Below, one piece after another: positions 1 through 5,203 of a stretch of 7,615 nucleotides of DNA. Under the pieces are notes generated by a model. The model had not been told where the DNA came from and made no database searches. It was given only the letters and a program-made list of their open reading frames with translations. The position numbers and the translations under genes are program-made. The stretch lies in contig CANAUU010000049.1 in NCBI GenBank assembly GCA_947364965.1, positions 1 to 7,615 on the forward strand, given 5' to 3'. The DNA comes from an uncultured Candidatus Saccharibacteria bacterium (GTDB taxonomy: Bacteria; Patescibacteriota; Saccharimonadia; Saccharimonadales; Saccharimonadaceae). The stretch's first letter is position 1. The number at the start of each line of letters is the position of its first letter.

Positions 1-62
1 GATTTGAACCAACGACCTTTTGGTTATGAGCCAAACGAGCTACCAGGCTGCTCTACCCCGCG
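1..62 (-). tRNA. Initiator tRNA-Met (anticodon CAT), 3' end cut off by window
   Basis: Read on the minus strand this is a tRNA 5' part. It begins CGCGGGG at 62, has a GAGC...GCTC D stem with an AGCCTGGTA loop, an anticodon loop CTCATAA (anticodon CAT at 28-26), a variable loop AGGTC and the start of the T arm with TTCAAAT. The 5' C1, the A11:U24 pair in the D stem and the general match to bacterial tRNA-fMet mark it as the initiator, not the elongator. The anticodon stem is UUUGG/CCAAA, so only two of the three usual consecutive G:C pairs above the loop are present. The 3' acceptor strand, discriminator and CCA lie outside the window, so the expected C1/A72 mismatch cannot be checked. The gene starts 11 bases after the stop of the upstream protein gene, in the same direction. 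Confidence 0.93.
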
Positions 63-72
63 ATATGTGGTT

Positions 73-101
73 ATTATAGCGCAGTTTCGCAAGAAATACA
101 A
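73..101 (-). promoter_or_regulatory. Likely tRNA promoter inside the 3' end of the upstream gene
   Basis: The minus strand carries a perfect TATAAT at 78-73, with TTGTAT at 101-96 exactly 17 bases upstream as a weak -35 (3 of 6 consensus bases). Transcription would begin around 66, a few bases before the mature tRNA 5' end at 62. The -10 box contains the final TAA stop codon of the upstream protein gene (76-74), so the two elements share bases. Start-site position is inferred. Confidence 0.6.
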
Positions 102-2170
102 GGGTTTTCTGGGATTTTGTGGGGATTTTGGGTGGTTTTGGCGAGTTTACAGGGGTCATTTTGGGTTTTCCCGGCGGTAGCGGTGGGTGTATTTGGGCAG
201 GAAGAGAGCTTATTTCTGGGAATAATAGCGGGAGTGTTGGGATATCGGAAGGGGGGTGGATCGGAAGGGCGGAAAATGAAGAAAAGGAGAGGAGGCATGA
301 GGTAGATCTGGAGGGCGTTGGGGAGGCCGGAGAAGAAATTGAGAGTGATGAGATAGGCGACGAGGAGAGAGGAGAGGAGAGGGAGGGCGGGGTGCGACCA
401 GAAATCGCTGGTTTTCAGGCGGTAAAGCTGGCGCTCAAAGAAGTTTTTGCCCTGGAGCTCGGAAGAAGGGATAGGGCGGGCGGCTCTACCGTCGATGAGC
501 CACTGAGGGAGGAGAGGAGCGAGAAAAGCGAGAACGAGCATAAAATGGACCAGGAAGAGTCCAATAAGGCCGGTTTCGAGGAGGAGGGAGAAGGTTTCAT
601 TTTGGACGATTTCTTTCGGGGAGCCGACCTTGTCGGGGAAGGCTTCATACATGGCGACGCCGGCGCCACCGAGCCCGGCGCCGAAGATAAGGGTAGTGGG
701 ATTCTCGAGAGCAGTGGCAAGGGCGGTAGCGTTGAGGTTAAGGCGAATGTTAGTGGATTCGGCGACGTAGCCATCGAAATAGGCAGTTCCCTTGTCAGCG
801 TCATGGATGAGGTCATCGATGGTTTTACCAACGGTTTTGTCGGGGTTTTTGAGGTCGGGCTCGAGCTTATCGAGGTCGTGGTCAAGATCGTCGATGATAT
901 TGTCGGGGATGGGATTTTCTGGGGTTTGAGGGGTTTCGGAGGCTGTTGGGGGGGATTGGGTTGTAGGGCTCTGAGAAGCTTCCGGGGTTTTTGTGTTTTT
1001 GGCGAGGGAGCGGAGGTCGATGAGGCCGAGGGAAAGCTGGTGGATGGATTTGGTGACGGCGGAGGAGAAAGTTTCTGAGGTGGGGCCGAAATGAGCGAAT
1101 GTTCCCTGGAGGCCGATGGAGAGGAGAAAGGTGAGGACAGGGATGAGGATGAGGGAGGGGTGGAAGGATTTTTTAATCAGGGCGAAGACGAAGAGAACGA
1201 GCAAGGCGACGGCGTAGGCGTAGATGGCGCCGCGGGAGAAAGTGAAGAAGAGGGTGGTTGAGAAAAGGGCGGCGGCGAGGGCGAGGAGCTTTGGGGATTG
1301 GAGTGGTCGAGAGGTGGGTTCTATTTGGCGGTTTTCGGCGGGGGTTAGGGTTTTGACGGCATTGGATGATTTGGCGGTTTTTGGTAGGGTTGGTTCTTTA
1401 GGGCGGAAGACGAGGAGGTAGAGAGCGGTTAAGGTCGGGGCGAGGAGGAGATTGCCCATAAACTGGGGCTCGATGGCAAAACCGGAGGGGTGCGGGAAAC
1501 CGAAGGAGCGGTAAGTGCAGCCGGCGCAGAGGAGGGTTTCGGAGCGGGGGAAGCCGCAAACGTCGAGGATGCTTTGGATGAAGCAGAAAATACAGACGGC
1601 CGCGGTAGAGAGGAAGAGCGAAGCAAGGAGGTGGGATTTGAGGTTTTTGGGGGATTTGAGGAGCGGGAGGATGAAAAGGATGGCAAAAACCGCGAAGAAG
1701 AGGAGCCAGGCGATGCCGGCGGTGAGGAGACCGCGGAGGGGGTTCTTGGACCAGAAGATGGAGAGGGTGAGATAGAACGGAAAAAGCGAGAAGAGGAAGA
1801 TGCGGCGGTCAGAGATGCCGGGGAAATTGAGGAAGCAGGTTTGGTGAAGTTTGGAGGATATGGGGGCGGTTTTGAGGGGCTTTGTGATTTTGCGGAGAGT
1901 GAGGAGACTAGCGAAGGCGACAAGGTCGAAGAGGACAAGCCAGATGAGAGGGAGGGAGAGCTCGAAGTTCATGGAGGAGTTGGCGCCGAGGGAGATGATG
2001 GGGTAGTAAGAGAAAAAGAGGACGGCGGGGAGGAGGTAGAGAAGGCCCCAGAGGAACTTGTGGAGAAGGGGCTGGGGATTTCGGGATTTTGGGGTTTGGC
2101 GGGGTTTGGGAGATTTATTGACGGGGTTGAGGGCTTTATTGAGAGATTTGGGGGTTTTATTGGTGGTCAT
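74..2170 (-). CDS. O-antigen ligase/polymerase-type (WaaL/Wzy-like) membrane protein
   Basis: A 698-residue multi-pass membrane protein of the O-antigen ligase/polymerase superfamily, which joins or transfers lipid-linked glycan units on the outer face of the membrane. Hydrophobic segments lie around residues 36-61, 71-92, 122-138, 147-171, 179-200, 234-255, 293-331, 338-353, 530-555, 594-612 and 620-633. Two family-like signatures are visible: FSRGA at 311-315, and GAGLGGAG near 497-504 followed by a NETFSLLLETGLIGL segment at 524-538. A large loop at about 385-475 is Pro/Thr/Gln-rich and then Asp/Lys-rich. The first 34 residues are Lys/Pro/Asn-rich and the last 60 are a polar tail with four Cys. 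At 698 residues it is longer than the usual 400-500, mostly from these additions. The ATG at 2170 is supported by AAGGAG eight bases upstream and overlaps the preceding gene by 14 bases. Ligase versus polymerase cannot be decided from the sequence. Confidence 0.82.
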   Translation of the reverse strand: MTTNKTPKSLNKALNPVNKSPKPRQTPKSRNPQPLLHKFLWGLLYLLPAVLFFSYYPIISLGANSSMNFELSLPLIWLVLFDLVAFASLLTLRKITKPLKTAPISSKLHQTCFLNFPGISDRRIFLFSLFPFYLTLSIFWSKNPLRGLLTAGIAWLLFFAVFAILFILPLLKSPKNLKSHLLASLFLSTAAVCIFCFIQSILDVCGFPRSETLLCAGCTYRSFGFPHPSGFAIEPQFMGNLLLAPTLTALYLLVFRPKEPTLPKTAKSSNAVKTLTPAENRQIEPTSRPLQSPKLLALAAALFSTTLFFTFSRGAIYAYAVALLVLFVFALIKKSFHPSLILIPVLTFLLSIGLQGTFAHFGPTSETFSSAVTKSIHQLSLGLIDLRSLAKNTKTPEASQSPTTQSPPTASETPQTPENPIPDNIIDDLDHDLDKLEPDLKNPDKTVGKTIDDLIHDADKGTAYFDGYVAESTNIRLNLNATALATALENPTTLIFGAGLGGAGVAMYEAFPDKVGSPKEIVQNETFSLLLETGLIGLFLVHFMLVLAFLAPLLPQWLIDGRAARPIPSSELQGKNFFERQLYRLKTSDFWSHPALPLLSSLLVAYLITLNFFSGLPNALQIYLMPPLLFFIFRPSDPPPFRYPNTPAIIPRNKLSSCPNTPTATAGKTQNDPCKLAKTTQNPHKIPENPCISCETAL

Positions 2171-2218
2171 GGGTTTTGCTCCTTGAGGGTTTTGAAGGTT
2201 TTCTGACGGGATTGAGGG
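2119..2218. repeat. Short imperfect direct repeat across a gene junction
   Basis: The 15-mer TGACGGGGTTGAGGG at 2119-2133 recurs with one mismatch at 2204-2218. One copy encodes part of the Lys/Pro-rich start of the membrane protein (LNPVNK), the other part of the tail of the family 4 glycosyltransferase (LNPVRK). Both lie near the 14-base overlap of the two genes. It may be a small local duplication or just shared low-complexity composition. Confidence 0.45.
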
Positions 2219-3647
2219 GTTCGTCTTTGTCGAGGTTCAAGGTTTTATCGACAAGAGCGGTGATTTTGTCTTGAAAAACGTCGGGGGAGAAGTTTTTGGC
2301 GGATTTTTGGATGGCTTTGGGGTCGAAATTGGCAGGATTGACAGATCTGATGGCTTTTGCGAGTGACTCGACGGTCTGTTCTGGAAAAAGGAGACCGTTC
2401 TTCCCTGGCCCGGTTTCGTGAATAAAGTCACGGCTGCCACCTTCGGCGTAAGCAATGACCGGGCAACCGGCGGCGAGGGCTTCGACAGCGGCGATGCCGA
2501 AAGGTTCGAGGCTGGGAAAAAGGTAGGCGCGGGCGTTTTGGAGGTAGGCGGCAAGCTCGGAAGTTTCGAGCCAAGGGATGAAGGCGATAAGGGAAGAGTT
2601 CTTGGCAAGCTTGACTAGATTTTTGTGTTCTGGACCGTCGCCAATGACTAGGAGGGGGTTTTCGGTCTCGAGGCAGGCTTTGATGGCGAGATCAACACGT
2701 TTCCAAGTGACTTGGCGACAAGAGATGACGAAGGGTTTTGCGGTAGTTAGTTTGGTTTGGTGGCACTGTTTGGCGTCGTTTGGGCGGCCATTGGGTAGCC
2801 ATTGGGCAGTATTATTGTCGACACTAGTGGAGATATCGTTAGTTTCTGTGGATAACCTGTGGAAAAGTTGTGGAAAAGTTAGAGATGGGAGTGGAAAAGT
2901 GTCGGTTTTTGGTGGAAAATTTTCGGCAGATTGTGGAGAAACTTGAGGTTGCTGTGGAGAAGATTTTGTGTTCTGTGGAAAAATCGAGGGTTGGTTGTGG
3001 ATTTTTTGTGGAAAAGTTGTGGAAAAGTTAGAGATGGGAGTGGAAAAGTGTCGGTTTTTGGTGGAAAATTTGAAGATTTCAACTGGAGGGGCGATGATGA
3101 CGGAGTCGCGGTGATAGTATTTTTTGATTTGCTCAGCGGCATAGGAAGAAATAGTGATGAACTGAGTGGGATTTTGGGCGGCTTTGTAATCGGCTTTGCG
3201 AAGGGGCTTCACGAGGAGTTTGAATGCGAAGCGGACGAGGGGGTTTAAGGGGCCGAAGCCGGGGTTTTCGACGTATTTATCATACATCTGCCAGTAATAC
3301 TGCGTCGGGACGTGGCAATAACAGAGGTGGGCTTTGGCGCTCACGGATTTAGCTTCGGCACCGGTGACGGAGATGACGAGGTCATAATCGGTGAGATTGA
3401 GGTGGGAAAAATAGAGCTGGCGGAGCGGACCGAGGAATTTGCGGAGGGCGGCGGGGAAAATTTGGAGCCAGCCAGTGCGAATATCGGCGTCGTCAAACCA
3501 GTTAATTCCCTTTTTGCTGTATTGAGAAGTGTAAATAGGGGCGGCAGGATACATACGATGGAGCTCGAGGAGAACTTTTTCGGCACCGCCGGGGGTGGTG
3601 AGCCAATCACAGGCTAGAGCGATGTTTTGCGGCTTGTCGGAGGTCAT
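2157..3647 (-). CDS. Family 4 glycosyltransferase with a repeat-encoded linker insert
   Basis: A 496-residue GT-B fold transferase of family GT4, cytoplasmic or membrane-associated, predicted to add a sugar from an NDP-sugar to a growing lipid-linked glycan. The N-terminal half has PGGAEKVLLEL at 19-29 and the CYCHVPTQYYWQMYDKYV segment at 109-126. The C-terminal half has SCRQVTWKRVDLAI (309-322, with basic R311 and K316), VIGDGPE (334-340) and the E-x7-E motif EPFGIAAVEALAAG at 381-394. Between them, after IAPPVE (185-190), about 110 residues (194-304) replace what is normally a short linker. The insert is Phe/Ser/Pro/Gln-rich with heptads starting FP, SP or FST, and is probably disordered. 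Without it the length would match the family (about 380). The ATG at 3647 overlaps the upstream stop as ATGA, with a weak AAAGG at 3658-3654; coupled translation is likely. Donor and acceptor sugars are unknown. Confidence 0.88.
   Translation of the reverse strand: MTSDKPQNIALACDWLTTPGGAEKVLLELHRMYPAAPIYTSQYSKKGINWFDDADIRTGWLQIFPAALRKFLGPLRQLYFSHLNLTDYDLVISVTGAEAKSVSAKAHLCYCHVPTQYYWQMYDKYVENPGFGPLNPLVRFAFKLLVKPLRKADYKAAQNPTQFITISSYAAEQIKKYYHRDSVIIAPPVEIFKFSTKNRHFSTPISNFSTTFPQKIHNQPSIFPQNTKSSPQQPQVSPQSAENFPPKTDTFPLPSLTFPQLFHRLSTETNDISTSVDNNTAQWLPNGRPNDAKQCHQTKLTTAKPFVISCRQVTWKRVDLAIKACLETENPLLVIGDGPEHKNLVKLAKNSSLIAFIPWLETSELAAYLQNARAYLFPSLEPFGIAAVEALAAGCPVIAYAEGGSRDFIHETGPGKNGLLFPEQTVESLAKAIRSVNPANFDPKAIQKSAKNFSPDVFQDKITALVDKTLNLDKDEPLNPVRKPSKPSRSKTHDHQ
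2179..2184 (-). promoter_or_regulatory. Shine-Dalgarno site AAGGAG of the membrane-protein gene
   Basis: AAGGAG on the minus strand ends eight bases before the ATG at 2170 and sits inside the last codons of the upstream glycosyltransferase gene. It fixes the start of the downstream gene and shows that this organism uses Shine-Dalgarno initiation for internal operon genes. Confidence 0.8.
2787..2808. repeat. Tandem 11-bp repeat, two units
   Basis: GCCATTGGGTA at 2787-2797 is followed directly by GCCATTGGGCA at 2798-2808, matching at 10 of 11 bases. It lies at the edge of the same glycosyltransferase insert and repeats the 11-base step seen in the neighbouring motif array. The unit length is not a multiple of three, so the two copies encode different residues. 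Confidence 0.6.
2847..3068 (-). repeat. Helically phased array of DnaA-box-like 9-mers inside a coding region
   Basis: Thirteen 9-mers of the form NGTGGAAAA or a close variant (plus strand) start at 2847, 2858, 2869, 2890, 2911, 2932, 2953, 2974, 2996, 3007, 3018, 3039 and 3060. Steps are 11, 11, 21, 21, 21, 21, 21, 22, 11, 11, 21 and 21 bases, all close to one or two helical turns. The first is TGTGGATAA, whose complement TTATCCACA is the perfect DnaA box. Those at 2858, 2869, 2974, 3007 and 3018 read TTTTCCACA, which fits the relaxed E. coli consensus TTWTNCACA. All face the same way. The array encodes most of the linker insert of the family 4 glycosyltransferase. Protein binding is not shown; a low-complexity expansion is the main alternative. 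Confidence 0.75.
2858..2922. repeat. 65-bp perfect direct repeat, copy 1
   Basis: Identical over 65 bases to 3007-3071, with a start-to-start distance of 149 bases. It contains two GTGGAAAA units 11 bases apart and two more at 21-base steps. In the glycosyltransferase frame this copy is read as NFPPKTDTFPLPSLTFPQLFH. Because 149 is not a multiple of three, the other copy is read in another frame. Confidence 0.95.
3007..3071. repeat. 65-bp perfect direct repeat, copy 2
   Basis: Identical over 65 bases to 2858-2922. In the glycosyltransferase frame it is read as KFSTKNRHFSTPISNFSTTF, quite unlike the peptide from the other copy. Perfect identity at the DNA level with divergent protein reading points to a recent DNA duplication or gene-conversion event rather than a repeated protein unit. 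Confidence 0.95.
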
Positions 3648-5071
3648 TTGGCGCCTTTGCGGGAGAAGACGGTGAGGATGGTGCGAGCAAGGATGCGGAG
3701 ATCGAGACCGAAGGACCAGTTTTGGATGTAATAGAGGTCAAGGGCGCGGCGCTCTTCGAAGCTGATGTCGCGGCGACCAGAGACCTGAGCGAGACCAGTG
3801 AGGCCGGATTTGACCGAGAGGAGGAGGGAGCGGTCGCCGTAATGGCGGAGTTCGCCGGGGACGAGGGCGCGGGGGCCGACGAGAGAGATGTCGCCTTTTA
3901 AGACGTTGAAGAGTTGCGGGAGTTCGTCGAGGGAGGTAGCGCGAAGGAAGCGACCGAGCTTCGTGATGCGGGGGTCATTCGGGATCATGTCGCCATTGGC
4001 ACGGTATTTTTTAATAAGGTGGGGTTTACCCATTTTCTCGAAGGCTTCTTCGGGAGAGATGCCACAATATTCGGGCTTCATGGAACGGAATTTATAGATA
4101 GTGAAACGGCGGTCGAAGCGAGAGAGGCGGGTTTCGGAGTAGACAGGAGAAGCAGAGGGGTCAGTGAGTTTCTCGATGAGCCAGATGATGCCCATGGGGA
4201 TGAGGGCGATGATAAGGAGGATGCTACCGAAGACAATATCGCTAATGCGCTTAGCGATTTTGGCACTGCCAATGAGAGGGGTGACACGGACGAGGATAGC
4301 GGGGGTGCTACCAACGAGCTCAAGCTCACCCATTTGAGAAGTTAGGGTGGCAGTCGAAGGCACGAAATAATAGAGGAGATGCCGATTTAGGGCTTGGCGA
4401 TAGACGTATTCGGTGCGTTTTTCATCGGTCTGAAAAATGACGTCGGGTTTAGTCCTTCTCAGGGCTTCTTTGAGGGAGGAGAATTGCTTACGGCGAAGGT
4501 CTTTCGGGATGTATTTTGCCCCGGCGACGATGCCAACAAGGCGGAAACCGGATTCGGGATAGGTGGCGAGGTAGTCGGCAAGGGATTCGGTGTTGCTGCC
4601 GTTGCCGATGATGACGACTTTGAGGGCGGCGCGACGGTTTTTCTTCAGGGCGAAAATGCGAGTCCAGCGGACAAGGCTACGGAAAAGACAAAGGAGGGCG
4701 AAGCAACAGAGGACGGAGTAAAGCGCCATAATACGGACCGGGAAAAGATCAACGTTAAAGAAGAAGTCGTAGCTAATGATAGCCATCATACCAATAAGGG
4801 AGGCGAGGAAAAGTTGGCCGATTTCGCGCCAACGACCGCGACCGGCGAGAGCGGATTTTTTGTAGAGACCGAGGGCAGCCATGATGATAATGTAAATCGG
4901 GATGAGCCAAATCATGGAGAGGACGAATTTCCAGGGGTCGGAGTCGAAGTAAAAGGGGCGCTGGTCAAGATGGGTGCGCATGAAATAAGCGAGCAAAAAG
5001 GAGGCCAAAATCGCAACGGCGTCGCCAAAAATCAGGAAAACGTGAAACACCAACCCAGAGTCTTTCTTCAT
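3644..5071 (-). CDS. Polyprenyl-phosphate sugar-1-phosphate transferase (glycan-initiating)
   Basis: A 475-residue membrane enzyme of the WbaP/WcaJ bacterial sugar transferase type, which moves a sugar-1-phosphate from a nucleotide sugar to undecaprenyl phosphate and so starts the surface glycan. Membrane segments lie near residues 9-30, 49-70, 86-102 and 113-132. A Rossmann-like CoA-binding domain follows, with [10 protein letters not shown] at 151-160. A hydrophobic, probably re-entrant helix with a proline spans 277-299. The catalytic domain has IYKFRSM at 325-331, the Asp-Glu dyad in [15 protein letters not shown] (D382, E383), [12 protein letters not shown] at 396-407 and [13 protein letters not shown] at 423-435. 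All key motifs are present and the length is normal. The ATG at 5071 is the only candidate: the frame upstream reaches a TAG at 5116-5114 with no other usable start. It lies six bases from an extended -10 box, so its mRNA is probably leaderless. It is the first gene of the operon. The sugar cannot be told from sequence. Confidence 0.93.
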   Translation of the reverse strand: MKKDSGLVFHVFLIFGDAVAILASFLLAYFMRTHLDQRPFYFDSDPWKFVLSMIWLIPIYIIIMAALGLYKKSALAGRGRWREIGQLFLASLIGMMAIISYDFFFNVDLFPVRIMALYSVLCCFALLCLFRSLVRWTRIFALKKNRRAALKVVIIGNGSNTESLADYLATYPESGFRLVGIVAGAKYIPKDLRRKQFSSLKEALRRTKPDVIFQTDEKRTEYVYRQALNRHLLYYFVPSTATLTSQMGELELVGSTPAILVRVTPLIGSAKIAKRISDIVFGSILLIIALIPMGIIWLIEKLTDPSASPVYSETRLSRFDRRFTIYKFRSMKPEYCGISPEEAFEKMGKPHLIKKYRANGDMIPNDPRITKLGRFLRATSLDELPQLFNVLKGDISLVGPRALVPGELRHYGDRSLLLSVKSGLTGLAQVSGRRDISFEERRALDLYYIQNWSFGLDLRILARTILTVFSRKGAK

Positions 5072-5077
5072 GGGTAT

Positions 5078-5086
5078 ATTATAGCA
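5078..5086 (-). promoter_or_regulatory. Extended -10 promoter of the minus-strand glycan operon
   Basis: The minus strand reads TGCTATAAT at 5086-5078, a perfect extended -10 element. Only six bases (ATACCC) separate it from the ATG at 5071, so transcription should begin at or within a base or two of the start codon, leaving no room for a ribosome binding site. No -35 is seen at the proper distance, which is usual for extended -10 promoters. Confidence 0.75.
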
Positions 5087-5185
5087 TAAGATGGGATGAG
5101 CGGGGGAGGAGTTCTAGCGGCAAGAGCGGGGCTCCTTTGCATTCTCGGGTGACCTTCGTGGTTGCTAGGAAAATTGACGCAAGTG

Positions 5186-5194
5186 TGATATAAT
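5186..5194 (+). promoter_or_regulatory. Extended -10 promoter of galE
   Basis: TGATATAAT is an extended -10 element with nine bases to the galE ATG at 5204. The predicted start near 5201 leaves a leader of about three bases, so the mRNA is nearly leaderless and no Shine-Dalgarno site is present. It faces away from the operon promoter about 100 bases to the left. The rest of the 132-base intergenic region shows no other clear site. Confidence 0.72.
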
Positions 5195-5203
5195 ATAGAC
5201 ATT

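Noticed and set aside
119..1078. Long open frame on the plus strand opposite the membrane-protein gene, and a similar one at 1490-2206
   Set aside because: Their translations are Glu/Gly/Arg-rich with no family motif, while the minus strand gives a coherent membrane protein. They are by-products of the G-rich strand.
2847..3071. CRISPR array
   Set aside because: Units are 11-21 bases with no unique spacers of regular length, lie inside a coding frame, and have no cas genes nearby.
2847..3071. Replication origin oriC
   Set aside because: No dnaA or dnaN and no clear AT-rich unwinding region are seen, and the boxes lie within a glycosyltransferase gene. A DnaA-binding site remains possible, but an origin is not supported.
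2730..3071. Intein or mobile-element insertion in the family 4 glycosyltransferase
   Set aside because: The insert has no splicing motifs, no terminal inverted repeats and no target duplication. It sits in a linker position and keeps the frame open.
2879..3142. Second minus-strand frame through the repeat array
   Set aside because: It lies inside the glycosyltransferase gene, lacks a start site, and only reflects that the repeat is open in more than one frame.
3644..3646. Alternative genetic code with TGA read as glycine, as in some candidate-phylum bacteria
   Set aside because: TGA ends the sugar transferase right after its conserved C-terminus and forms an ATGA overlap with the next gene, as expected for a true stop.
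4394..5089. Plus-strand frame of 231 codons opposite the sugar transferase
   Set aside because: The opposite strand has every catalytic motif of the sugar transferase; this frame has none and no promoter or ribosome site.
5107..5136. Hairpin or riboswitch in the divergent intergenic region
   Set aside because: Only a four-base GGAG/CTCC stem with a loop of about 20 bases was found, and both transcripts appear to start beyond it.
5174..5179. TTGACG as the -35 box of galE
   Set aside because: It is only nine bases from the -10 box, far short of the usual 16-18; the extended -10 explains the promoter without it.
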